Shown: positions 50,067-58,551 of the stretch, one piece after another
How the letters are laid out: the number at the start of each line of letters is the position of its first letter
Numbering within the stretch: position 1 is the first letter of the stretch
NCBI RefSeq assembly: GCF_009830285.1
Contig: NZ_WUQX01000001.1
Coordinates: 4,650,501 to 4,714,500 of the forward strand
Direction of reading: 5' to 3'
DNA length: 64,000 nucleotides
Source: Sporofaciens musculi
GTDB taxonomy: Bacteria; Bacillota; Clostridia; Lachnospirales; Lachnospiraceae
Notes under the pieces: model-generated
Database searches by the model: none
What the model was told of the DNA's origin: nothing
The model's input: the letters and a program-made list of their open reading frames with translations, nothing else
Translations under genes and position numbers: made by a program

Positions 50067-50615
50067 ATGACTACCGGGGAAAAGATTAAACACTTTCGGA
50101 ATTTGCGTGGCATATCACAGGAAACGCTCGGACAGCTTTCCGGCATCAATTCCGCCACAATTAAAAAGTATGAGTATGGCATCCGCAATCCCAAGCCCGA
50201 CCAACTGATGAAAATTGCAAATGCTTTGGGTATCAGTATCAATGTTTTCATGGATTTTGATATAGAAACGGTATCAGATGTATTGTCTTTGATTTTGAAA
50301 ATGGACGAACAATTAGATATGGACTTTGAAGCAGAGAGGTACGAGGACGGAAGTTTCAATCCCGCTACAATCAAAATATCCTTTAAGAACTCCCTGCTCA
50401 ATCATAAGTTGGGTGTATACATGAAAGCAAGGGAATTGCAGGAGAACCTTTTGAATGATACAGAACGCTTCTCGTCAGAGGAAGAACACCAACGGGCGAT
50501 TGAAGCACTATCAAAAGATTTGGACGCTGTTAAGCAGAGTATTCTTGATGATAGTAAGATTGTTAAAAAAGGTGTTCGGGGAATATCCGTTAAAATATAT
50601 CCCGAAAATGAATGA
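50067..50615 (+). CDS. XRE-family repressor, IME-1
   Basis: This 182-residue protein MTTGEKIKHFRNLRGISQET has a helix-turn-helix in GISQETLGQLSGINSATIKK, YEYGIRNPKPDQLMKIANAL. The C-terminal domain is helical and charged. TGGAGG lies upstream. It is divergent to xis-int, with three matching operators in between, so it is the likely repressor of integration and excision genes. Confidence 0.87.
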   Translation: MTTGEKIKHFRNLRGISQETLGQLSGINSATIKKYEYGIRNPKPDQLMKIANALGISINVFMDFDIETVSDVLSLILKMDEQLDMDFEAERYEDGSFNPATIKISFKNSLLNHKLGVYMKARELQENLLNDTERFSSEEEHQRAIEALSKDLDAVKQSILDDSKIVKKGVRGISVKIYPENE

Positions 50616-50637
50616 GAAAAATTTTGTGCAAAAAGTA

Positions 50638-50668
50638 TTGACTTCCACGTAACGTGATACTGTATTCT
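50638..50668 (+). promoter_or_regulatory. MerR-type promoter with 19-bp spacer
   Basis: TTGACT at 50638-50643 and TATTCT at 50663-50668 are 19 bp apart. The spacer contains the dyad CACGT-AACGTG. Such over-long spacing is typical of promoters that MerR proteins activate by twisting DNA. Confidence 0.6.
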
Positions 50669-50744
50669 TTTCTCATAGGAGCAGAATAGATATAAGCCGG
50701 CAATCTCTGTCTTGCTTCTTCACAAATTTAAGGAGCTGATAAGA

Positions 50745-51623
50745 ATGCGAACCATAAGCCAAGTTGCAAAATTAACAGGCATAAGCACACGAACACTACA
50801 ATACTATGATGAGATTGGATTGTTAAAGCCAAGCGAATTGACCGAATCCGGCTATCGCCTGTATGATGATGAAGCCTTGCAAAAGCTACAACAAATCCTG
50901 TTTTTTAAAGAATTAGGATTTAAGCTGAAAGAGATTAAAGAAATTCTGCAAAAACCAGACTTTGATAGAATTAAGGCTTTCAAAAGGCAAAAAGAGTTGC
51001 TTCTGCTGAAACGCAATCGGACAGACAGACTTATACAGCTTCTTAGCCGCTTAGAGAAAGGAGAACAATGTATGAGTTTTAAGGAATTTGACCTGTCTGA
51101 TTACATCGCCGCTTTGGAAGATTTTAAAAATAACAGCACTGATGATATTATCAAACATTGGGGAAGTATTGAAAATTTTGATATGTTTATTCAGAAAATC
51201 AAAGATGACGAAGCTAAATTAGCTAAACTCGCCATTCAGCAATTCGGCAGTATTGAAAAATACACCGAAGCCATGAAACATAATTTAGAGCATTTCTCTG
51301 AACTCATAGAAACACAATTAACGGAAGAAGTGAAAGAAATTGGAAAACAATCTGATATTCTGTATGGCAGACTAACCACCGATTTGTCAGAAGATGTTTC
51401 CTCCCCTAAAATACAATCCATTGTACACGAACTATTGCAGCTCATACAGAAAAACAGCACCAGCGTATCCCTCGATAAGCCCTATATCAATATTCTTATC
51501 GACACATTTTCAAGCGATTATATTAAAAGCATGACTGATAGTAAATATGGAAAAGGGGCTTCTGATTATATCGTAAAAGCGTTCCATTACTACTCGGAGA
51601 ATAATGCTTCTGAAAACAATTAG
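50745..51623 (+). CDS. MerR-family transcriptional activator
   Basis: This protein of about 292 residues starts MRTISQVAKLTGISTRTLQY, a full MerR winged helix (YDEIGLLKPSELTESGYRLY). A dimer helix and a C-terminal TipAS-like helical ligand-binding domain (about residues 130-290) follow. AAGGAGCTGATAAGA precedes the ATG; upstream in-frame codons to 50712 are less likely. Its own promoter has the 19-bp spacing typical of MerR targets, so it is probably autoregulated. No obvious target gene lies next to it besides the element end. Confidence 0.82.
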   Translation: MRTISQVAKLTGISTRTLQYYDEIGLLKPSELTESGYRLYDDEALQKLQQILFFKELGFKLKEIKEILQKPDFDRIKAFKRQKELLLLKRNRTDRLIQLLSRLEKGEQCMSFKEFDLSDYIAALEDFKNNSTDDIIKHWGSIENFDMFIQKIKDDEAKLAKLAIQQFGSIEKYTEAMKHNLEHFSELIETQLTEEVKEIGKQSDILYGRLTTDLSEDVSSPKIQSIVHELLQLIQKNSTSVSLDKPYINILIDTFSSDYIKSMTDSKYGKGASDYIVKAFHYYSENNASENN

Positions 51624-51639
51624 AGCCATTTTAGAGCCA
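51621..51639 (+). repeat. IME-1 arm-type direct repeats, right end
   Basis: TAGAGCCA-TTT-TAGAGCCA, same orientation and spacing as at 41133-41151. It overlaps the last codon of the MerR gene. Confidence 0.7.
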
Positions 51640-51652
51640 ACAGGCATAAAGC

Positions 51653-51691
51653 AATCCCGGAAATGCCCATTTTATCAGCATTTCCGGGATT
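51653..51691. terminator. Bidirectional terminator at the IME-1 right end
   Basis: AATCCCGGAAATGC and GCATTTCCGGGATT form a 14-bp perfect stem with T/A runs on both sides. It separates the merR gene and guaA, which converge. Confidence 0.85.
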
Positions 51692-51697
51692 TTATCC

Positions 51698-51710
51698 GTT
51701 ACTCGAACTC
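51698..51710. other. Attachment-site core at the guaA 3' end
   Basis: GTTACTCGAACTC covers the last three sense codons (Glu-Phe-Glu) and stop of guaA on the minus strand. Integration here keeps the gene intact. Confidence 0.8.
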
Positions 51711-53246
51711 AATCGTCCCCGGCGGCTTACTCGTCAAATCATACATCACCCGATTCACCCCTTTAACCTCATTAATAATCCTCCCCATAATCCTTTGCAG
51801 CACCCCAAACGGAATCTCCGCCGCCTCCGCCGTCATAAAGTCAACCGTATTCACCGCCCGAAGCGCCACCGCATAATCATACGTCCGTTCATCCCCCATA
51901 ACGCCGACACTCTGCATATTCGTAAGAGCCGCAAAATACTGTCCAATCCCCTGCGCAATCCCCGCCTTCTCAATTTCCTCTCGGTAAATCGCATCCGCAT
52001 CCTGCACAATCCTTACCTTCTCCTCAGTCACTTCTCCAACAATCCGAACGCCAAGCCCTGGTCCCGGAAACGGCTGACGGAACACCAGATACTCCGGTAT
52101 CCCAAGCTTAAGCCCTGCCTTCCTCACCTCATCCTTAAACAAATCCCGAAGCGGCTCAATAATCTCCTTAAAATCCACATAATCCGGCAGACCTCCCACA
52201 TTATGGTGGGACTTAATCACAGCCGACTCCCCGCCAAGACCGCTTTCCACCACATCCGGATAAATCGTACCCTGCACCAGAAAATCCACCGCGCCAATCT
52301 TCTTCGCTTCCTCCTCAAACACACGGATAAATTCCTCCCCAATAATCTTCCGCTTTTCCTCCGGTTCGGATATCCCCGCCAGCTTATCATAAAATCTCTG
52401 CTGCGCATTGACACGGATAAAATTTAAGTCATAATCCCCCTTTGGACCAAACACAGCCTCCACTTCATCTCCCTCATTTTTCCGGAGCAGCCCATGATCC
52501 ACAAACACACAGGTAAGCTGCGACCCAACAGCCTTTGACAGCAAGACCGCCGCCACGGAAGAATCCACCCCGCCCGACAACGCACAGAGAACCTTCCCGC
52601 TTCCCACCTTATGGCGAATCTGCTTCACAGATTCCTCCACGAATGAATCCATCCGCCAATCACCTGCACATCCACACACATTTAACACAAAATTAGACAG
52701 CATCTTCGTCCCTTCCTCTGTATGCAGCACCTCCGGATGGAACTGAAGCGCATACAATCCGGCATCCACATTCTCCGCCGCCGCCACAGGACAATCCGCT
52801 GTATGGGCAGTAATCTCGAAGTCCGGCGCCACCTTAAAAATAGTGTCAAAATGGCTCATCCAGCAAACCGTCTTTTCCGAAACATCCTGAAAGATTCTGG
52901 AATCACGCTTGTCTACCCAAACCTCCGTCTTTCCATACTCCCGCACATCCGCACGCGCCACCGTTCCTCCAAGCACATGCATCATGAGCTGCGCCCCATA
53001 GCAGAGTCCCAGAACGGGAATCCCAAGCTCAAAAAGCTCTCTGGAATAAGTCGGTGAATCCGCTTCATAACAACTGTTGGGCCCTCCTGTCAGGATAATC
53101 CCTTTAGGCTTCTTGGCCTTAATCTTCTCAAGCTCGGTCTTATAGGAATAAATCTCACAATACACATTACACTCCCTGACACGCCTCGCCACAAGCTGAT
53201 TATACTGTCCGCCAAAATCCAACACAATCACTAATTCTCTTTTCAC
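51699..53246 (-). CDS. guaA: GMP synthase (glutamine-hydrolysing)
   Basis: This protein of about 515 residues has an N-terminal class I glutaminase domain (VIVLDFGGQYNQLVARRVRE, nucleophile Cys in VLGLCYGAQ), an ATP-pyrophosphatase P-loop LSGGVDSS and the dimerisation domain (PFPGPGLGVRIVGEVT). It ends KPPGTIEFE, a normal family end. It converts XMP to GMP with glutamine and ATP. A GTG at 53244-53246 with AGGAGG is the start, since the alternative upstream frame adds 26 residues without homology. The 3' end serves as integration site for the elements on its left. Confidence 0.96.
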   Translation of the reverse strand: MKRELVIVLDFGGQYNQLVARRVRECNVYCEIYSYKTELEKIKAKKPKGIILTGGPNSCYEADSPTYSRELFELGIPVLGLCYGAQLMMHVLGGTVARADVREYGKTEVWVDKRDSRIFQDVSEKTVCWMSHFDTIFKVAPDFEITAHTADCPVAAAENVDAGLYALQFHPEVLHTEEGTKMLSNFVLNVCGCAGDWRMDSFVEESVKQIRHKVGSGKVLCALSGGVDSSVAAVLLSKAVGSQLTCVFVDHGLLRKNEGDEVEAVFGPKGDYDLNFIRVNAQQRFYDKLAGISEPEEKRKIIGEEFIRVFEEEAKKIGAVDFLVQGTIYPDVVESGLGGESAVIKSHHNVGGLPDYVDFKEIIEPLRDLFKDEVRKAGLKLGIPEYLVFRQPFPGPGLGVRIVGEVTEEKVRIVQDADAIYREEIEKAGIAQGIGQYFAALTNMQSVGVMGDERTYDYAVALRAVNTVDFMTAEAAEIPFGVLQRIMGRIINEVKGVNRVMYDLTSKPPGTIEFE

Positions 53247-53321
53247 ACACAATCCTCCTACTACAATATATTTATGGTAAATATCCCTAACAGCCAGTAA
53301 GGAATTGCCTCCCACCTCCGG

Positions 53322-53405
53322 CACAATCTAATTCATAACACAATCTAACCCATAACACACCCTAATTCATAGCACAATCTAATCCGTAACACAATCTAAT
53401 TCAAA
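53322..53405. repeat. Tandem repeat of five 17-bp units
   Basis: The unit CACAATCTAATTCATAA recurs with small changes (CACAATCTAACCCATAA, CACACCCTAATTCATAG, CACAATCTAATCCGTAA, CACAATCTAATTCAAA). It fills much of the gap between guaA and the MATE gene. Confidence 0.8.
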
Positions 53406-53478
53406 CACAGTCTCCCGCACTCTCAAGCACTACACCTATCATAACGATGTCAGAAAAAGAAATTTGCTAAAACACCTA

Positions 53479-54840
53479 CTACACCAAGGCCTGTTTCTTC
53501 CATCCCCCTCGGTAATACCGCACAATAAAGCACAAAGCACGAAATACCCAGTCAATGACCATCGCCACCCAGACGCCGAAGACTCCCATTCCCATATACT
53601 CTCCAAGCACATAACTGAAGATAACCCTGAACAGCCACATGGACACCATAGAAATAATCATACACGCCCTGGCATCTCCAGAAGCTCTGAACGTTGACGG
53701 AAGGGTAAATGACAACGGCCAAATCAACACAGAACTAATTCCATGGAAATAAATAATCTGCCTCGTCGCCTCCGCCGCGGCGTCCGACAGATGATACGCC
53801 TTAAGAATCAGCGGAAGAACAGCGAACACACTGAATGCCATCACAGCCGTACCGATATGCGTGATAATCATCAATTTTTTATTATAGTACTTCACCTGCT
53901 CATAATCTCCTGCACCCACGCATCTTGCAATGACTGTCGTGACTGCCAGATTAATGGCCATGCCAGGAAGAATCTGAATAAGCGCAATGGAATTTCCCAC
54001 AGCATTGGCGGCTATAGCGTATGTACCAAAGGTGGAAACCAGACTTAAGACCAGAATCTTACCAAGCTGGAACATACTGTTTTCCAGGCCATTCGGCACT
54101 CCTACACTTAGAATCTTCTTCACATGGGACCAGTCCACCCGATACCGCCAGGTACGTTTAATATGCAGGGTCTGCTTCTCGTCACAGAGAAGAATAATGA
54201 TAATAACCGCCGCAACAATTCGGGATACCAGCGTTGGGATTGCCACCCCTTCCGTCCCTCGGTGGAAGCCATAGATTAGAACCGCATTTCCTGCCACATT
54301 AATTATGTTCATAAGAATTGATATCTGCATAGACACTTTAGAATTGCCCATCGCTCGGAAAACTGCCGCCCCTGCATTATACAATGCCATAAACGGAATC
54401 GCCATAGTCACAATCATCAGGTAAATATCTGCATGGCCCATAACATCCGAATCAATCTTCCCGAATACGCCGTGCAGAATCAGATTCTTCCCTGCATATA
54501 CCAATAGGGTAATAATTACAGCGCAAATCGTAATAAACCAAACAAGCTGCGTGGCAGATTCGCACGCCGCCTCCTTTCTCCTGTGCCCTAAGTATTGTCC
54601 TGCCACCACAGCGCCGCCTGTTGCCAACGCCGCAAAAATATTGATAAGCAGGACCATCACCTGGTCCACCAGCGACACGCCGGACACAGCCGCCTCGCCC
54701 ACGCTGGCAATCATAATAGAATCCGCCATACCGACGAGCACAGCCAGAAGCTGCTCGACGACGAGCGGAATAATCAGGGCTACAAGAGACTTGTTATCAA
54801 AAAGATAACCACTCCTGTCTACTTTCATATGTTTATTCAT
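53479..54840 (-). CDS. MATE-family multidrug/metabolite exporter
   Basis: This protein of about 453 residues has twelve predicted membrane helices and typical MATE sequences: LVVEQLLAVLVGMADSIMIA, GGAVVAGQYLGHRRKEAACE and GVPNGLENSMFQLGKILVLS. MATE carriers export cationic or organic compounds with Na+ or H+ coupling. The start at 54838-54840 has GAAGGAG at good distance; a longer frame to 54891 would run over the promoter. No regulator is adjacent. Confidence 0.92.
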   Translation of the reverse strand: MNKHMKVDRSGYLFDNKSLVALIIPLVVEQLLAVLVGMADSIMIASVGEAAVSGVSLVDQVMVLLINIFAALATGGAVVAGQYLGHRRKEAACESATQLVWFITICAVIITLLVYAGKNLILHGVFGKIDSDVMGHADIYLMIVTMAIPFMALYNAGAAVFRAMGNSKVSMQISILMNIINVAGNAVLIYGFHRGTEGVAIPTLVSRIVAAVIIIILLCDEKQTLHIKRTWRYRVDWSHVKKILSVGVPNGLENSMFQLGKILVLSLVSTFGTYAIAANAVGNSIALIQILPGMAINLAVTTVIARCVGAGDYEQVKYYNKKLMIITHIGTAVMAFSVFAVLPLILKAYHLSDAAAEATRQIIYFHGISSVLIWPLSFTLPSTFRASGDARACMIISMVSMWLFRVIFSYVLGEYMGMGVFGVWVAMVIDWVFRALCFIVRYYRGGWKKQALV

Positions 54841-54862
54841 AACAAAGACTCCTTCATCGCAT

Positions 54863-54891
54863 ATTATACGACGAGGAGTCCCCTTATACAA
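54863..54891 (-). promoter_or_regulatory. Sigma-A-type promoter of the MATE gene
   Basis: On the minus strand TTGTAT (54886-54891), 17-bp spacer, TATAAT (54863-54868), 22 bp ahead of the start codon. GACTCCT and AGGAGTC nearby form an inverted repeat that could be a repressor site. Confidence 0.65.
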
Positions 54892-54905
54892 GTATCAAAT
54901 TACTT

Positions 54906-55136
54906 TTACGCAGCAATAAATTCTTCTATGTCTTTACGGAGATCATCGCACTTTTCTTCGTAAACCGCCAGCTCAATCTCCTTATGGAAGCCTAGATTCA
55001 TCAGCCCTAACAGAGATTTTGCATCAACTACATACTTGCCGCGTTTCATATCCATATTGTATGGATATTTTTCCACCTTCTGCACAAACTCTAAGATGTC
55101 GTCCGGATTCTGAAATACTACAATCATTTTGCTCAT
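54906..55136 (-). CDS. HPr-family protein without the active-site histidine
   Basis: The 76-residue MSKMIVVFQNPDDILEFVQK has the HPr fold pattern, and KYVVDAKSLLGLMNLGF contains the Ser46-type site (KSLLG). The usual GLHARPA loop is replaced by NPDDILE, so it cannot take phosphate from Enzyme I at a histidine. It may be a regulatory paralogue acting through the serine, as Crh does in Bacillus. AAAGGAGAGG precedes it. It is a single gene between MATE and the alpha-galactosidase. Confidence 0.75.
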   Translation of the reverse strand: MSKMIVVFQNPDDILEFVQKVEKYPYNMDMKRGKYVVDAKSLLGLMNLGFHKEIELAVYEEKCDDLRKDIEEFIAA

Positions 55137-55258
55137 AACAACCTCTCCTTTTCAAAAACGATAATATCATAATTTTCCAGGAATGGAAATATACAACATG
55201 AACAAGAAATTACTTCCTTGACTTCTATTTTGTAGGTCGAATGTATATTCTATATCAT

Positions 55259-57484
55259 TTATGATATTGCTCTGAGCACATACAGCCTGGAGTCAAAATC
55301 ACCGTACTCCTCCGTATTTTCCACAACCTGTCCGGACATACTGTCAGTGGTAATCAGACCAATATTCATCAGCTCATCCCCATAATAAGACTTTCCTGTC
55401 CCTTCCTCCTTATAGCAGAAATCTGGACTAAGCCCATGTAGACGCACCCTGGTATACGGCATATTCACATGATTCAGCGTGCGGTACCATCCAACGATGG
55501 CCTCCGTCTGATCTTCGCTGACCACCATCCAGCAAGTAATATTTCCTTCAAATGGACTGGTAAGCCTGTAAAATGTACCAAACTGCAAAAGCTTACGGTA
55601 CTCCTTCATAAACACAATCTGAGCCTTCACCGACTCCAGTTCTTCTTCGTTCAGTTTATTCAAATCCAACTCATACCCAAAGGTTCCAAAATACGCTACA
55701 TTTGCCCTGGTATGCAGCGGTGTATCACGGAACACCTGATGATTCGGCGCCACTGACACATGGCTCCCAATACTGCTGATGGGATAACAAAAGGACGTTC
55801 CATACTGAATCTTCAAACGCTCTACCGCGTCAGAATCGTCACTTGCCCACCCCTGAGGCGCATAGTAGAGGATGCCAGGGTCAAACCTCGCCCCACCGCT
55901 TGCGCAGGACTCAAAGAGAATGTGGGGGAAACGGGTATTCAGGCGTTCATACAGGTCATATACCCCCAGAATATAGCGATGGAACACTTCTCCCTGCCGT
56001 TTCGGAGGAAGCGCTGCCGAATAACACTCTGTAATACTCCGATTCATATCCCATTTAATATAGGAAACCTTCGCCTCACTCAAAATCTTTGCCATCATTT
56101 CATAAATGCAGTCAACAACCTCTTTCCGTGAGAAATCCAGTACATACTGGTTTCTGCCATGGGAAATGCTTCTATTTGGCGTGGCAAGAATCCAATCTGG
56201 ATGCTTACGATAAAGGTCAGAATCTTTATTCACCATCTCCGGCTCAAACCAAAGGCCAAACTTCATGCCTAACTCTTCAATCTTCTCGGCAAGTCCGGTA
56301 ATTCCACGGGGCAGACGCTCAAGATTCGCCTCCCAGTCGCCCAATCCTGCCCTGTCGCTGCTCCTCTGGCCAAACCAGCCGTCATCCAACACGAACAGCT
56401 CTACGCCGCACTCCTTTGCCTTAGCCGCAATCTCTACCAGACGGTCCTCCGTAAAATCAAAATAGGTGGCCTCCCAGTTATTATTTAAGATTGGCCTTGC
56501 CTTATCACGCCAATATCCTCTGGCAAGACGCTTCTGATATAATCGGTGGAATGTCTGGCTCATGCCGTTTAACCCTTGGTCAGAATAGACCATCACTGCC
56601 TCCGGCGTCTGAAAGCTCTCCTCCTTCTCAAGCGTCCAGTCAAACCCCATAGGATGAATCCCCATGAGCACTCTCGTAGTAGCATGGGTGTCCACCTCAG
56701 CCTGCGCCAGAAAATTGCCGCTGTAGATTAGGCTAAATCCAATGACCTCTCCCTGAAACTCACTGGCATCTGGACGCTTCAGCACAATAAATGGATTATG
56801 CTCATGGGAGGAATGTCCTCTGAGACTGTCCACCGCCTGAATTCCCTGCTCTAATCTCCTTACCTTCAGATGCCGTTCTCTCGCCCACGCGCCGGAAAAT
56901 TGAAGCCACTCATAATTATAGTCGGGCAAATCCATACACAGGCTCATAGCCGTCGTAAGATGAAGCTCATCCGTCCCTTTATTAGTAATCTTTGCACTTC
57001 TGGCAAGGATGCCTCCTTTGGCAAAGATGGTATATAACAACTCCAGAACCACTCCTGTAACCGAATCCTTAAGTGTCAGAATTAAGGTCTCCGCTTCCTC
57101 CTCCTTCTCCGTATAGGTTGCCGGAAGCCCATTAAGCTTCGGTTTTCCTTTCCTAATCTCATAGCCTTTATATTGAAAATCACAAAGCCTGCTGCCATTT
57201 GGCTGTAATATTTCCACCGCAGGATGGCGGTAATCCGTTGTCCCATAGACGCCATACTCCTGTTTCACATGCTCCAGAGACAAAGAATATTCCCCTTCAT
57301 ACAGATAGGAAGCCATAGAGCGCGGCAACGACTCATATAAATAAGAAAAATCCTCCCTGTCATGAACCCTTTTCCCGAAGTAGAGCTGCCCCATATGCCC
57401 GTTGTCCAGCACCATCATAAGATAGCTGATTTCCTGATTATACAGATGGAATGTCTTTGTCCCCTCATTAAATACAATACTCAT
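55259..57484 (-). CDS. Alpha-galactosidase, GH36
   Basis: This 741-residue enzyme is of full GH36 length. The catalytic nucleophile Asp lies in VSYIKWDMNRSITE and the acid/base Asp in YAPQGWASDDSDAVER. SCASGGARFDPGILYY and FVLDDGWFGQRSSDRAGLGD are the other hallmarks. No signal peptide is present, so it is intracellular and needs imported raffinose-type sugars or melibiose. GGGAGG lies before the ATG. The AraC-type gene directly upstream, transcribed the same way, is its probable regulator. Confidence 0.95.
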   Translation of the reverse strand: MSIVFNEGTKTFHLYNQEISYLMMVLDNGHMGQLYFGKRVHDREDFSYLYESLPRSMASYLYEGEYSLSLEHVKQEYGVYGTTDYRHPAVEILQPNGSRLCDFQYKGYEIRKGKPKLNGLPATYTEKEEEAETLILTLKDSVTGVVLELLYTIFAKGGILARSAKITNKGTDELHLTTAMSLCMDLPDYNYEWLQFSGAWARERHLKVRRLEQGIQAVDSLRGHSSHEHNPFIVLKRPDASEFQGEVIGFSLIYSGNFLAQAEVDTHATTRVLMGIHPMGFDWTLEKEESFQTPEAVMVYSDQGLNGMSQTFHRLYQKRLARGYWRDKARPILNNNWEATYFDFTEDRLVEIAAKAKECGVELFVLDDGWFGQRSSDRAGLGDWEANLERLPRGITGLAEKIEELGMKFGLWFEPEMVNKDSDLYRKHPDWILATPNRSISHGRNQYVLDFSRKEVVDCIYEMMAKILSEAKVSYIKWDMNRSITECYSAALPPKRQGEVFHRYILGVYDLYERLNTRFPHILFESCASGGARFDPGILYYAPQGWASDDSDAVERLKIQYGTSFCYPISSIGSHVSVAPNHQVFRDTPLHTRANVAYFGTFGYELDLNKLNEEELESVKAQIVFMKEYRKLLQFGTFYRLTSPFEGNITCWMVVSEDQTEAIVGWYRTLNHVNMPYTRVRLHGLSPDFCYKEEGTGKSYYGDELMNIGLITTDSMSGQVVENTEEYGDFDSRLYVLRAIS

Positions 57485-57592
57485 AAAATCCTAACCTCCC
57501 AAGCCAGTTCAATTTATTATTTTAAATGATTGTATCTAAGGAATCCTCCTATGGCTATATTCATTTGTCGGATAAAAATGTCCATATGTTGG

Positions 57593-58468
57593 TTATAGCC
57601 TTTCTAAATTGTCTAAATGCTCCTCCAAATGCTCTTTTGATTCACTCCGGCTCTTTTCCCTATATTTTGCCGGTGTAATCCCCCGTTTCGACTTAAATAC
57701 CTTTCCAAAGGAATATGCGCTCTGGTAACCGCAGGAAAGGGCGATTTCCTCAAGTTTTAAATCCGTGAGGGTCAAAAGCTCTGCCGCCCTGGTAAGACGG
57801 TAATTCGTCAGATAATCCTGCACAGACACATGGAGATACCTGCGGAACAGCTCATACAGATAGGTTCGGTCAACACAGACATATTTGGCAATATCCGCCA
57901 CGCGAATTGAATTAAAATAATTGTTGCGGACAAATTCCACCGCCCTGCTGATATGGACATTTTCCCCCTCCTGCCCCTTGGGCGTCCCAATCTCTATATC
58001 CCGTGACAGAAGGGCAAAAAAAGAGTACAGAAGACTCTGCCTTTCATACTGACTGGTAATGCTCCCTGTGGCATTTTTCAGCATACGAATGACTGTATCC
58101 TTCAACTCCAAGGCATGGTCGCTTCTGTAAATAGGCTGCCCACTATTCAGTCCGATATCACGCAGATATTCCCTGACGTTGGTTCCGTTAAAGCCAAGCC
58201 ATAGGTATTCCCACGGCTCATCTGCATCTGCCTGATAGAAGGTCAGTACATTTGGCTCAATCAGAAACCCCTGTCCGTCCTCTAAACAGTACTGAACATC
58301 CCCAATACAGTACCTTCCCTTTCCTTTTAAAATATAGTGAATGAGATAATCCGGCCTGACTGCGGGCCCAAAGCTGTGCAGCGGCTCACATTTACTGTAG
58401 CCGCAACAGCAAAGATATAATTCAGAAAACTTTCGGTTCGATAACTGTAATACATAAGCATCTTCCAT
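57593..58468 (-). CDS. AraC-family regulator, likely of the alpha-galactosidase
   Basis: This 291-residue protein has an N-terminal cupin-type sugar-binding domain (PDYLIHYILKGKGRYCIGDV) and two helix-turn-helix motifs at the C-terminus (IRVADIAKYVCVDRTYLYEL and LKLEEIALSCGYQSAYSFGK, then GITPAKYRE). This matches MsmR/RafR-type activators of raffinose and melibiose genes. The 108-bp gap to the GH36 gene contains ATGGACATTTTTATCC-type sequence that may be an operator. Confidence 0.9.
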   Translation of the reverse strand: MEDAYVLQLSNRKFSELYLCCCGYSKCEPLHSFGPAVRPDYLIHYILKGKGRYCIGDVQYCLEDGQGFLIEPNVLTFYQADADEPWEYLWLGFNGTNVREYLRDIGLNSGQPIYRSDHALELKDTVIRMLKNATGSITSQYERQSLLYSFFALLSRDIEIGTPKGQEGENVHISRAVEFVRNNYFNSIRVADIAKYVCVDRTYLYELFRRYLHVSVQDYLTNYRLTRAAELLTLTDLKLEEIALSCGYQSAYSFGKVFKSKRGITPAKYREKSRSESKEHLEEHLDNLERL

Positions 58469-58551
58469 GGTAATACCTCTCCTCTGTATTTTTTCGTACG
58501 TACTGCCCCCTCTTTAGCCACACGTATTTTCATAAATCTCCCAAAAATACT

